Notes: a model not told the origin generated them from the sequence alone. DNA of 64,000 nucleotides from Meconema thalassinum (GCA_946902985.2 OX336397.1:186004813-186068812); one strand, 5' to 3'. Positions 43,933-53,882 are shown, numbered from the stretch's first letter. Numbers and translations are program-made.

Positions 43933-44328
43933 TTACGGTGCCACTAAGCAAACCGTTTCGCCTGCTGTACCTTCCATTTCTCTGACCGTTGCCATTGCGT
44001 GTGTAGTTGTAGTTGGGCCGCCCACGTAACCCTTATGAGGCGCTCGCAATGCCCCTCTCTTAATGCCCATTGACTGCCCGCTGTGGCGCCATTTATGTGG
44101 GCATTGGACATTGTCGTCCAATGGCATAATATAATCTTCGCCATTATCGGCAATCGCAGTCTGCTTTTTTGCAGTAATAGAATCTCTTCGCCTTTGTCGG
44201 CAATCGTGGTTTGCTTTTCGCAATAATCTTCGCCTGTATCGGCAATCGTGGTATGCTTTTCGCATTAATCTTCGCCTGTATCGGCAATCGTGGTATGCTT
44301 TTCGCATTAGTATTCTTCTCCAACGCAC
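43933..44328 (-). CDS. Small basic ORF with 14-residue repeats (doubtful)
   Basis: 131 aa on the same strand as pol. Its N-terminal third is a repeat of about 14 residues (RKAYHDCRYRRRLM), encoded by the 42-bp DNA repeat. The remainder has no recognisable domain. Because 42 is a multiple of three, the repeat keeps any frame open, so the ORF may simply be a by-product of the minisatellite. An accessory basic protein cannot be excluded. Confidence 0.2.
   Translation of the reverse strand: MRWRRILMRKAYHDCRYRRRLMRKAYHDCRYRRRLLRKANHDCRQRRRDSITAKKQTAIADNGEDYIMPLDDNVQCPHKWRHSGQSMGIKRGALRAPHKGYVGGPTTTTHAMATVREMEGTAGETVCLVAP
44136..44311. repeat. 42-bp minisatellite, about four units
   Basis: CTTCGCCT(G/T)TATCGGCAATC and relatives begin at 44136, 44186, 44228 and 44270. 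The last two units are nearly identical; the first is longer (50 bp) and diverged. Confidence 0.85.
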
Positions 44329-46545
44329 AGGAGTTTTGCTTCCCGCTATGGAAGCCGTGCCTACTTAAATTTAAACTTAACTAGAAGTCTAGTCATAATG
44401 GGGTCGTCTCTAGGGATAGTTCCCGAGTCTGGCGCTGAGTGAGCTATTTCTCCCGCCATTCCCAGAAAGTCTCCCTGCAGGTCTTGGCTTCGATGACCTT
44501 GGCACTTAGTGGGTGTAACCTTCTCCGACAAGGGGGATAAGCGACATGCACCCCTAGATCTCGATGTTTGCCCGTGCTAGGTCGCGAATGCTTTGACCTT
44601 ACGTGGTTCGTCTGTTTGGTCTAGCCGTCAAGTTAAGTGAGGTCGCTGCGCTGTTGAGCCAACTGGGGTGAGGGTCCACATCGCCCTCCCCAGCTCTGCT
44701 CCAGTGTGGTCCCTCCGACCTTCGGCTTACACCGTTGTCATCAATCAGATCGTATCAGATTCCTTTGTATAAAAAAATTTAGCGTAACCTGTGTAAATGG
44801 TTTAATCTCTGTGTAAGATGTAAAATATTTCCAGTGTTGTGGGGTTATAGATCTTCTAAGTACATAGGCTACTTCTGGTCTACCATTGCTACGTCAGCTT
44901 TCCAGCAATAATGCTTTCTTTACCTTAATGGAGGTGTTAGTAGGGTCTGTAATGTCAGGTACCCTGTTATTAGGATCTGGGGGTAGTTATTTGTCGAGTG
45001 GGCTGAAACAAGGCAGGAAGGGGTTGCGCACCTTTGGGTTCCACGTTAGTGGTGGCCTGAAACCGGTGATGCCGCTGGGATGCTCCTATAGTGAGTGGAC
45101 TGGGGAGGCAATTCCCGGGATTGCAAAGATACGAAAATTTCATGCAGGTTTGATATTAAAATCCCTGGTAAATGGATGGGATACTCATGCATATGTCTGG
45201 ATATGAAGTGTCTGCCTTCATGTACGGATAGGTGTAGGGTGGGGCATAATACCAATATATTCCTGTCATGCGGGAGTGTTTAAGTACTAAAGAATGGTTA
45301 ATATATATCTATGGCCTCCTCTCTCATTTGGAGAGGCGCATTATGCTTATTTAATGTTTGCTGACCCACCCCTAATACTCAGGTGGTAGCATCGTGGCCA
45401 AGGCGTAGCATGCCTTCTCTTTAGACGCATGAAGTCCATCAACCCCTTGTGTGTACTTTGTAATGTAGTGTAGCTGTTTTTGGTCGTGTACCTGTGTCTG
45501 CGTTGGCTTGTGTGGGACGTGAGAGGGTTATTGGAAGGGAATTGGGTATTAACAATGGTAGCCTGCTGTAGTATGTCGGTAATCCCTCTGGGATTATCCA
45601 CCTATGGTTTGTCATCCTCCCTTGGTCCATGTTGGCTTTCTATCCGCGCCTTGGGATAGCAAAGCTTCATGACCTAATCTGGTCTGCCATTTGTAGTGTA
45701 AATGTGGCCAGTGGTCGTAGTGCGACTGGTCATGTGCTAGTCATCTGTAATGACTCCGATGCCTTACGATCGATAAGAGAAGTTATTAGAGGGGAGGTCT
45801 TGTCTGTGTTTGCTCCTAATTGTTAAGTGCATGTGCGTGTGTGTGACTATGTTCCGCTACACCACGCGGACGGTTGGTCTGTTGCAGGCTAAGTCGTAAT
45901 ATGTATCGCATGTATGGGCGGGGGGCGCCCGTGGCCTGTCAACGTCTTGTCCATTGCCAAGTGCTTTTGCGGTGTAATAAAAAAAATGTATGTTGTTATG
46001 ATTGTTTTGCGTTTTTGATTTCATTGTCAATGCCGGTAAACAATAGTGCCCTGTCATGAGCAGTATTGCAGTATGCCTAGTCTGCAAGTCAGCCGTTGGT
46101 ATGTGTAATGTCAGGCTGGGATGTTATTGTTTGTCATCCGCTGGCATGTGCTTTTCTGCACGTATGCAAGTGTGGTCATTGTTTTAGATTCCTAGCGGAC
46201 TAATGTAGCAATTCATCCTAGTTAGGTAATGCCGTTGTGTGGCCATTGTTTCCTAAGACTTGTGTCTTGCGAAATTTTCCTACCTGTGTTTGGGAAATGT
46301 ATTCTCTATGTCTGGTGTAGTTCGAAATTTTATGTCTGGCTTTTGGTGGGAGGAAATGTAGTATTCCCTGTTCATGCATTTGTATGGGCCAATTTCGGTG
46401 TGGTTCGGAGCCTGGATAACTGCTTTCCCTTGTGTCTAATTTTTACTGGGACTCGGACCCGTGACCTTATGTCATTCTCTGTGTTCTATGTCTGCGTTGT
46501 GTTTCAGAGCTTGGGGCTTCCCCAGTGTGGTTTTTGCTTGTGTTT

Positions 46546-46588
46546 CTCGTACCAAAAATACCGTTGTTTAGTTAGTTTTTGGTACGAG
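46546..46588. other. 13-bp perfect hairpin in the gypsy 3' region
   Basis: CTCGTACCAAAAA (46546-46558) and TTTTTGGTACGAG (46576-46588) are exact reverse complements around a 17-nt loop. A shorter stem, GTGCC...GGCAC, follows near 46652-46672. It could be an RNA structure of the element transcript; this is inferred only from the pairing. Confidence 0.4.
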
Positions 46589-47457
46589 CGTGTTGTGTGT
46601 GGTCATGGGTTCGGAGCCGGTTGCCTGTAAAGATTTGGTGTGATCATTTCCGTGCCGCATATATTATGGCACGTTCCCGTGTATGTGCAATGCGCAAATG
46701 AAAGTACCCAATATTGTGAGGAGTTTGCGTATTTTTGAACTCTCCTCGTAGTGTAATTTTGGAAGATATGGGGTCTCTAAATCGGGCGTGAATGATGCGT
46801 TTGTTCCTGCTCACTTAGGAGCTGGCTCAGTTCGTCTGTGTGCGTGAAGGTCAGCCAGTCATGCCCGCCTTATCGCTGACAGTGTAGGATTACAATGTCG
46901 TGAGTTCTCGTTTGTTTTATGTCTTGTCCATGCTCTTGTTTCCGGCACGCGTATGTGGGAACCTGATTGCTGTCTGTTGTAATTGCGGGCAGGCTCTTCG
47001 TAATGGAAAAGAACCTTCTATTAACTACTTTTGTGTTCCCAATTGTGTGTTACTGTAACGTGGTTCAAGTATGTCCCTTGTCCATGGTACCAAATGTCGT
47101 TATACACTAGTGTGTCTGGGCCGCTAGTCGCGTGTTTAGTGACTAGATGCCAGAGGCGATTTTGTTGTTTTTCGTTTATGACCCGCTGTTAGTGGAACTG
47201 TCCCCATCTGTCTTAGCTTTCTCATTTTTCTATTCTAGAACTGGATAGCTACCCATCCTTATATTCATGGTATTCAGAAGGTTGCGGGTTTGGAGACTGT
47301 CTTTCACCCAGAGTAATTGTTTCTGGCACTATTCAGGTTGTGTCTCCGGGACAGTTCTGGTGAGTGTTAGGATCGTATCCCGGTTCGGTCAGTGAGGTCT
47401 GAAGGCTATTTCTTGGCTTTCTTCCCACGTCTGCCAGCGGGACCGTTTCCTTTTCTC

Positions 47458-50400
47458 TTAGTTGTGTCCGCCTGTACGTGTAGGTGTGTGAGCTTTACGT
47501 GTATGATATGCCTTTATCCGGCGGGCGTGAATAGTGTCCTTTATGAGTTTTCTCCCATGGCGCACGCTCACTATATAATTTAGGTCAGATACCTTCCTGC
47601 AGACTTTGAAGGGACCTGACCATCGTGGCAGGAGGAATTCGGACACGTTCTTCTTACGGGCAGAATTGGAGACCATGACCAATTGCCCGGGTGTGTATTC
47701 CACGGTCTTTCTATTCCGATCGTACCGCTCTTTTTGCTTTTTCTGGGCCTCGGCTATGTTTTTTCTAGCGTCCATGCGGGCTATCTGCAAATGCTCTAGC
47801 CGAGCCGCATTGTCTGTGTGGGCGTCCTGTGGGATACATATATTGTCTATGGGACTTCTGGGTGTGTATCCGTGCAGTAGGAAGTGTGGAGAGTGTTTCG
47901 TAGCCGTGGATACAGAGGTATTATAACTAAAAGTAATAGCTTGGAGGTATTCATCCCAGTCTGTTCCTGCGTCCTCTGTAAATTTAGCCAGCGCTATTCC
48001 AAGTATTTTGTTCATACTCTCCGTGAGTCCGTTGGTTTGCGGGGAAAAACTCGTGGTAGTGTATGCCTTAATCCTGAGTATCTCCAGAAACTGTTGGAGC
48101 ACTCTCGAGGTGAAAATAGTACCTCTGTCGGATAATAAGGTTTGGAATAGGCCATATCGTGTAATTATATCAAATAGAAATTCGGCTATGCTGTTCGTGT
48201 CTGCTTTGGGAACAGCTTTTGTGATCATGTATCGTGTGAGATATTCGGTGGCCACCAGGATATATTTATTGCCTTTTTGACTTGTCGTAATGGGGCCTTT
48301 CACATCTATCCCGACTCTGTGAAATAACTCTCCCACGGGAATTGGGTTGAGTAGGCCATGAGGCTTGCCAGGTCTTGTTTTGAATCGCTGGCAAGTGTGA
48401 CATGTCTTTACAAAGGTATCTATGTCGGCCTTCATGTTTACCCAATAGTACTTGTCACGGATTCTAAGGTATGTTTTATGCGTACCTATGTGTGCCCCTG
48501 CCAGTGGGCTATTGTGGTGTCCGATCATGATATTTTCTCTCAATGATTCCGGAACCGCTATAGGTGCGCTATCGTGCATGGCTGTGGGCTTAAATTTCAG
48601 TACCCCTTCTTTGTCTAGGAAAAATCGCCTAGACAGCCGTGCTGTCTTGGAGTCCACTTTATCCAAGTCTTCTAGGGCCAATAGAATCTGTTTCAAGTGC
48701 GGATCACTTTCTTGCTCCTGTTTGATGTCAACCACCGTCAGGGCAAAGGTGGGCATATCGTCCCAGTCGTGGTCCTTACTGTCATCCGGGGGCTCGGCTA
48801 CTGGCAGCCTAGACAACCCATCTGCGTCTAGGTGTGTAGCGCCTTTCTTGTGCTTGACCACGAAGTCATATTCATACAGGCGGAATATAAACCTGTTGAG
48901 CCGCGAATTTGGGTTTTTAAATTTGTCCCAAAAAAGCAAGCTCGCGTGGTCAGTCACTACCGTGAACTTGATACCATAGGGGTATACTCTAAAATAGTTC
49001 ACTCCCCACGAAAATGCCAGCATTTCCCGCTCTGTGGCAGAGTATCTAGTCTCAACGGCCGTTAGCTTCCTGCTAGCGTAGGCGACGGGCCGTTTGCGCC
49101 CTTCGGCGTCTTCCTGCAATAGGGCCGCTCCCAGCCCATACAGGCTGGCATCCACGTGTAAAAATGTGGGTCTATCACTGTGGAAGTGTTGCAGTAATGG
49201 AGGTGAGGTCAATAGTTGCTTCAGTGTGTTGAAGGCATCTATGTGTTCCTGCGTGATGCTGAAGGGCGTTTTTTCACGTGTGAGTTCAGTTAGGGGATGG
49301 GCGATGTGTGCAAACCTATAGATATGCTTGCGATAGTACGAAGCCAAGCCAATAAAACTGCGCAATTGTTTCAAATTTGTGGGCATTGGGATGCCCGTTA
49401 TTGCGTCAGTCTTAGCTGGGTCGGGAATAATGCCCTCCCTGTTGACAATATGGCCCAATATGTTAATTTGCTGTCTGGCAAATTGACATTTCGCAGGTTT
49501 AAGCCTTAATTTAGCTTCTCTGATCCTTGCGAAAGCCTCCTCCAAATGTACGATGTGTTCGTCAAAAGTGTTGGAGAAGACCGTTATGTCATCCACGTAC
49601 ACTAATACGGAACGCCATTTAAGCCCTGAAAATGTCTTATCCACTAGCTTTTGGAAGGTTTGGCTGGCGTTACGGAGACCCATCGGTAAACGGGTGTAGG
49701 TAAATAGTCCGTTCTCTGTAACGAACGCCAGCTTGTGCCTATCTGGTTCATAGACGGGGATTGAATAGAATCCACTATAGCAATCCATCGAACTGAACCA
49801 GCTAGCTCCACCAAGGGCGTCCAAATAGGTGTCTGCCCTTGGTGGTGGATAACTATCATTTTCGACTAACTTATTGAGTCTCCTGTAGTCAGTACAAAAC
49901 CGGTGCGATCCGTCCTTTTTTTTGGTCAGTAGAACCGGTGAGGAGTAGTTAGAAATAACGGGCACAATGACCCCTGCCTCGAGCATCTCTGAGATCTGAG
50001 CGTCGATGGCATGTCGCTCCTTCTGGCTCACTCTGAAGGGAGGCTGGTGTACCGGTCGGTCACTAGTGAGTGTGACATGGTGTTCAATGAGGTCTGTCAC
50101 AGCGAGATCCTTCATTGAGTGGGCAAAAATATCTCTGTTGGTCTCCAGGAGCTCCGTGAGCCTTTTATTTTGCTCCGGAGTCAGGTCCTGCCTGTGGTTC
50201 TGGTTGGCCGCCTTATCCGTGTGTGTGTCTGTGTATTGGCTGATGGTGTGCAGTGTAGGGGCCTGATGCTCGTGATTTTCTCGCTCCGCTCGAATCCCAT
50301 CTCTGTTCCTGGTGTATACCATGGGATGTGTGGTGAGCCTCTGGTCGTGCTTTAAAAGCATCTGACCACTAGCGAAATTTATGCTAGCCTCATATCTAGC

Positions 50401-51747
50401 GAGAAAATCCATGCCAATTATGGCTGACGCAGAAAGGTGTTCGATAACGAACATGGGGTGCGTTGTGGCAAAATGGTCTATCCTAATGTGTATGTTTGCC
50501 ACCCCCATGTTTTCTAACGTCTGAGCATTGGCCGTTACCAGCCGGATGTCCCTCGTGACACCGTGTATTTGGGCTTCGGTAACGTGTCTCCTATTAACAC
50601 AACTTACTGCTGCCCCGGTGTCAATTAGGGCCTGCACTTTGTGGCCATTTATGGTGGCGTGTATCGTGAGGGCCGATACCTGAAATCCACTGCCCTGCAC
50701 CGATGTGTTGTGTAAGATGTGTGTTGTTGTTGTTGTTGTTGTTGCCGGAGTGACATTTGTGCTGGGAAGGCACGGAGCTGTCCGCCTATCGTACCTGGCA
50801 CGCTTCGCCTCTCGGCTGACTTCCTGTCCTGAGTACTTTGCCCCGGTCAGCAAAGTGCGTTTGCCAAGTACCTTGCCAGCTCTTTTAACCGGTATTGCTG
50901 TTATACTAGGAGTCTGCTGGCGAACGTTTAATGTATTAATCGTTCCCAGCCTTTGTGTAGTTATGTTGTTGTTGGTTTCTTCCTTTCGGGAAGGTGTGTC
51001 TGCGAACGTGACCCTGAGCTTGCCCTTGTTACCCTGCCTTTTGTTCCAGGCGGTCGCGAGTTCGACTCCTGTTGCTGGCTTCCCCCTGCCGAGCGAGCTC
51101 GCGTCGTGCGCCTGTGTGTGGTCAATTCCCCCCCTGTGTTGTGGTGAAGGGGGTAGGGTTTTCTGTTTGGAGGGTGTGGGCGTGTTCTCAGGCTGTTTGC
51201 TTATGATTGTGAGGGGTGTGTAATGTCCCGCCTTAGGGTTTCCTGTATAAAGTACATGTAGGTCCCTATCGAATCCCGCAGTTGAGAATAGCGGAGGCGA
51301 GTGTACATCAGTGTATACATGGATGTTGGCTTTCAGCACCTTGCCGAGAGCGGTCACCTCTACGGCACTGCCGTAGGTGCCGTCCTTACCCATGTATTTA
51401 CTGTAATCCGCCCCGGTCTGGAATGGGTTTTCCCTCTCGTCCGACACAAAGTCCCGGTACTCTTTCCAGTTGGCCAGGATATGTTTGACCGTTTTCTGTC
51501 TGTAGTCCCCATGATAGTCCTCGGTATTCCGGATTAGGAAGCTCATGGCCCTAAACAGACAGTTGCCGTCTCCTTGCACGGGGTGTGTTTGGAAACGGTC
51601 TGGGGGCGGATCGCCAGCCTTAGCTTTAGCTGGCTGCTTCTTCCCCTTACTCTTGCGAGTTTGCTTGGGGGAAGGGTCTTTCTTGTGTTGTGTTGGGGGA
51701 GGAACCTCAGTCGCTTCATTAGCTGGCCGAACCTCCCCGTCTAGGCG
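47458..51747 (-). CDS. pol: Gypsy Pol: OTU-like cysteine protease, aspartic protease, RT, RNase H, integrase
   Basis: About 1429 residues counted from the -1 frameshift site; no ATG opens the frame, so it is best read as a Gag-Pol extension. After a Lys/Pro-rich linker, residues ~56-180 form an OTU-type domain: QTHPVQGDGNCLFRA with catalytic C63, GSAVEVTALGKVLKANIHVY, and GHYTPL with H175. Aspartic protease: ALIDTGAAVS, D376. RT: FSSMDCYSGF (D655), LPMGLRNA, YVDD (717-720). RNase H: FLHVDASLYG (D866), SATEREMLAF, VVTDH. Integrase: zinc-binding H/H/C/C region (C1116, C1119), core D1148, D1207, E1243 with 35 residues between the last two, and a GPF-type C-terminal module. It makes and integrates the element's cDNA. 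The frame has no stop or shift, so it is potentially functional. The OTU function is unknown. Confidence 0.9.
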   Translation of the reverse strand, partial: RLDGEVRPANEATEVPPPTQHKKDPSPKQTRKSKGKKQPAKAKAGDPPPDRFQTHPVQGDGNCLFRAMSFLIRNTEDYHGDYRQKTVKHILANWKEYRDFVSDERENPFQTGADYSKYMGKDGTYGSAVEVTALGKVLKANIHVYTDVHSPPLFSTAGFDRDLHVLYTGNPKAGHYTPLTIISKQPENTPTPSKQKTLPPSPQHRGGIDHTQAHDASSLGRGKPATGVELATAWNKRQGNKGKLRVTFADTPSRKEETNNNITTQRLGTINTLNVRQQTPSITAIPVKRAGKVLGKRTLLTGAKYSGQEVSREAKRARYDRRTAPCLPSTNVTPATTTTTTTHILHNTSVQGSGFQVSALTIHATINGHKVQALIDTGAAVSCVNRRHVTEAQIHGVTRDIRLVTANAQTLENMGVANIHIRIDHFATTHPMFVIEHLSASAIIGMDFLARYEASINFASGQMLLKHDQRLTTHPMVYTRNRDGIRAERENHEHQAPTLHTISQYTDTHTDKAANQNHRQDLTPEQNKRLTELLETNRDIFAHSMKDLAVTDLIEHHVTLTSDRPVHQPPFRVSQKERHAIDAQISEMLEAGVIVPVISNYSSPVLLTKKKDGSHRFCTDYRRLNKLVENDSYPPPRADTYLDALGGASWFSSMDCYSGFYSIPVYEPDRHKLAFVTENGLFTYTRLPMGLRNASQTFQKLVDKTFSGLKWRSVLVYVDDITVFSNTFDEHIVHLEEAFARIREAKLRLKPAKCQFARQQINILGHIVNREGIIPDPAKTDAITGIPMPTNLKQLRSFIGLASYYRKHIYRFAHIAHPLTELTREKTPFSITQEHIDAFNTLKQLLTSPPLLQHFHSDRPTFLHVDASLYGLGAALLQEDAEGRKRPVAYASRKLTAVETRYSATEREMLAFSWGVNYFRVYPYGIKFTVVTDHASLLFWDKFKNPNSRLNRFIFRLYEYDFVVKHKKGATHLDADGLSRLPVAEPPDDSKDHDWDDMPTFALTVVDIKQEQESDPHLKQILLALEDLDKVDSKTARLSRRFFLDKEGVLKFKPTAMHDSAPIAVPESLRENIMIGHHNSPLAGAHIGTHKTYLRIRDKYYWVNMKADIDTFVKTCHTCQRFKTRPGKPHGLLNPIPVGELFHRVGIDVKGPITTSQKGNKYILVATEYLTRYMITKAVPKADTNSIAEFLFDIITRYGLFQTLLSDRGTIFTSRVLQQFLEILRIKAYTTTSFSPQTNGLTESMNKILGIALAKFTEDAGTDWDEYLQAITFSYNTSVSTATKHSPHFLLHGYTPRSPIDNICIPQDAHTDNAARLEHLQIARMDARKNIAEAQKKQKERYDRNRKTVEYTPGQLVMVSNSARKKNVSEFLLPRWSGPFKVCRKVSDLNYIVSVRHGRKLIKDTIHARRIKAYHTRKAHTPTRTGGHN

Positions 51748-53882
51748 TTTTTTGAAAATGTGGGTGTACGCCTGCCTGTAATGTATGTGCGCCCCCCATC
51801 GGGGTGGCTGCGCCAGCTCCCCGCCTGCGGTGTGTGTCTAGGCGTAGGGAGTATTGCCCCCCTGTCTGTCCTGTGGGGTGTCTCATCCCTGAACTCCCTC
51901 GGGTATTCGTCGGGGAGGGGGTAGTGTTCCGGGCCCTTCGTGTGTTTTCTTCCCTGTCTATCATTGCCCGGGGGTCTGTTTTCTTGTTTCCTCCAGGGTG
52001 GGGTGTATGTCTGATGCTGGGGGAGCGGGTTTTCCCGTCGGTTCCCCTTTTCCCTATATTGGGTAGCTGCATACTCCTGTCTGGTCGGGGGTGGGTTTTC
52101 TTGCCTGTCTCTATTTCCCCTGTATTGTGGGGGTGTATAGCTTTGCCTGCGTGGGGGCGGGTTCTCCCGATATTCCCCATTTCCCCTGTACTGCGGGGCT
52201 GCATAGCCCTGCCTACGTGGGGGTGGGTTTTCCCGGTACTCCCTGTCTGCCCTGTATTGTGGGGCAGCGTAGGACTGTCTATTTGGTGTCGGGCTGTTTC
52301 GTCGGGGGATGTCGTGGTCGTACTCCTCAGGGTAGTACTCCCGTGTGTACGGGGATGGTGAACGCCTTGAGGGGTATGTCGGCTCTGTGTCCGTGTATGC
52401 CATCGGTGAGTATCGAGGAGGGTAGTGTGGCCTATCCTGTGGGGGAGGTGTTGTTGGCCGCTGTGGAGGGTAGTAATTTTCCTCCCTCCCGTAGCGTCTC
52501 CTCTCTGTGTACCCCCTGTCCCTCTCAGTATGATAGTGTTCCCGTTTGTCTGCGTGCTCATCCCTTAGCGGTCTCCCGCCCGCTTGGATGGCAGCTATGG
52601 TAAGTTTCTCCATCCTGTCCACTAATTCGTCCATTTTGGCGTTAGTGTCGTCTTTCTGAGTTTGGAAGTGCAGATCCACGGCTTTTTCCGTAGCCTTTTC
52701 CGTGATCTTTCTCCCCTCTTCTATGGTCTTTATGTTATTCAACATATGTTGGACCGTGGGGTTGTTCAAGATGCATAGCTTTTCCACTATGGCTGGTCTG
52801 AGGCCCTGCATTAACAGCTTGACTTTCTGTTTATTTGTCATTGCTGCATTGTACTTTTCGCACATTATCAATTTAACATTGATGTATGCCTGGGCGCTCT
52901 CTTTGGGTCCCTGTGACCTCTGTCTAATCTGGTCATAGAGATCGTCATCGTCTGGTATGAGCTGGAACTCCTCCTTTAAGAGTAAAGCGGTTTCCTCCCA
53001 TGTGGCAGCTTCTAGTGTGTCCTCATGGAGCTCATACCATGTCATGGCCGCCTTCGTGAGGTAAGCAGGAAGGAGCCGTTTCCTAACTTCCTCGCTCCAA
53101 CCATTGATCCGGGCCGTTCTATTGAAGGCCTTGAGGTATTCCTCGGGATCCTGGCCTTCCCCCGTGAACTTTGTGGGGTGGATCATGGGGTACTCAGTGT
53201 GTCTGTTCATTTCGTTTTCGGCTGTGTCTCGTTGGCTGTGTAGTGATTCTGGTCTGTCTGTGCCGTTCGCACCGCTATCGTGTGCCGAGGTGTTTGGGCT
53301 ATTTAGAGGGGAATTAGCCTCGCTTCCCGTGTACGACACCTGTGTTATGTTACCAGGTGGCTCGTCACCTGATATGTCTGTACTGAGTGATGGTGTGTTG
53401 TCGTACTGTGTGGATTTAACTACGTGTACAGTCCTGTCTAAGTCCTGTTTCACAGTTTCCAGAATAGTGTGGATGTCAAGAACTGCTTCTGTCGTATGAT
53501 TATTGGCTTTGATAGTGTCTGTCTCTAGTAGCTCTGTAATGCGCTCGAGCAGGTTACTGGCTTTCTGCTCTGTGATCTGCAGTTGCTGCAACAATAGGGG
53601 ATGGAGTGTTGGCAGGCAATCTACCTCACTAGCGCTGGATACTGGTGACTCCTGTGTGTGTTCACTGGCCTGGGACCGTGTAAAATGTATAACTTGTGCT
53701 GCAGCGGCAGGGTGTTGAGCACGGATCTGTGCTGTTTTGAATTCAAGGTCCCTGAGGAGTTGTACTGCAGTCTGGTCAGTTATTAAGTCACCGTTCCTAA
53801 TTTTTAGCTTCGGCAGGAGTGGAGTCGTGCTAGCCGACAAATGGTGTGCAAAGTCTCTTAATGTAGTTCTAAATGTGGACAT
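51741..53882 (-). CDS. gag: Gypsy Gag
   Basis: 713 aa from an ATG. Residues ~1-230 are a poorly conserved, partly helical N-terminal region. Residues ~233-395 resemble a Ty3/gypsy capsid (HPTKFTGEGQDPEEYLKAFN, MTWYELHEDTLEAATWEE, LLLKEEFQLIP, RSQGPKESAQAYI, LLMQGLRPAIVEKL). Residues ~430-520 are basic and R/Y/P-rich. Then come about five copies of a 22-residue repeat of the type YAAPQYR-GN-EYRENPPPRR. No CCHC zinc knuckle is present, and the few cysteines are isolated, so RNA binding probably depends on the Arg/Pro-rich repeats. It assembles the particle. The stop codon TAG (51741-51743) lies six bases past the slippery site that gives access to pol. Confidence 0.9.
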   Translation of the reverse strand: MSTFRTTLRDFAHHLSASTTPLLPKLKIRNGDLITDQTAVQLLRDLEFKTAQIRAQHPAAAAQVIHFTRSQASEHTQESPVSSASEVDCLPTLHPLLLQQLQITEQKASNLLERITELLETDTIKANNHTTEAVLDIHTILETVKQDLDRTVHVVKSTQYDNTPSLSTDISGDEPPGNITQVSYTGSEANSPLNSPNTSAHDSGANGTDRPESLHSQRDTAENEMNRHTEYPMIHPTKFTGEGQDPEEYLKAFNRTARINGWSEEVRKRLLPAYLTKAAMTWYELHEDTLEAATWEETALLLKEEFQLIPDDDDLYDQIRQRSQGPKESAQAYINVKLIMCEKYNAAMTNKQKVKLLMQGLRPAIVEKLCILNNPTVQHMLNNIKTIEEGRKITEKATEKAVDLHFQTQKDDTNAKMDELVDRMEKLTIAAIQAGGRPLRDEHADKREHYHTERDRGYTERRRYGREENYYPPQRPTTPPPQDRPHYPPRYSPMAYTDTEPTYPSRRSPSPYTREYYPEEYDHDIPRRNSPTPNRQSYAAPQYRADREYRENPPPRRQGYAAPQYRGNGEYRENPPPRRQSYTPPQYRGNRDRQENPPPTRQEYAATQYREKGNRRENPLPQHQTYTPPWRKQENRPPGNDRQGRKHTKGPEHYPLPDEYPREFRDETPHRTDRGAILPTPRHTPQAGSWRSHPDGGRTYITGRRTPTFSKNA
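51747..51753 (-). promoter_or_regulatory. Candidate -1 ribosomal frameshift site (A AAA AAC)
   Basis: On the minus strand gag reads TCA AAA AAC GCC TAG, so the canonical X-XXY-YYZ heptamer A-AAA-AAC is in the gag frame just before the stop. A -1 slip gives AAA AAA CGC CTA GAC, which is exactly the pol frame and stays open into the OTU domain. I did not establish a downstream pseudoknot. Confidence 0.75.

Larger units (their letters stand above)
41818..47457 (-). other. Long 3' non-coding region of the gypsy element
   Basis: About 5.6 kb between pol and the 3' LTR with no recognisable protein. It holds an A-rich minisatellite around 42055-42165 (TTGACATTG between A-runs), TA repeats near 42025, 42712 and 43478, a near-palindrome CTTAGTTTGTAAACTAAG near 43336, and a 42-bp repeat (44136-44311). 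It also has a tRNA-like segment near 42832-42920 (GCGGTTTAGTGGC and GGGTCGGAATCCCACC), and a hairpin at 46546-46588. The usual gypsy 3' region is far shorter, so nested insertions or an extra non-coding module are possible. Confidence 0.5.

Noticed and set aside
46229..46630. 133-aa Cys/Phe-rich plus-strand ORF
   Set aside because: Opposite strand to the gypsy genes in a GT-rich stretch. The apparent cysteine and membrane-like character follows from base composition; considered as an env remnant and dropped.
50705..51223. 172-aa plus-strand ORF opposite the pol linker
   Set aside because: Antisense to a well-supported pol frame, with no motif and hydrophobic composition that follows from the complementary codons.
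51719..52561. 280-aa minus-strand ORF overlapping gypsy gag in a third frame
   Set aside because: It lies over the Pro/Arg repeat part of gag, is itself low-complexity (T/R/H-rich), has no recognisable domain, and is not in the pol frame. Best explained as a shadow of the repeats.
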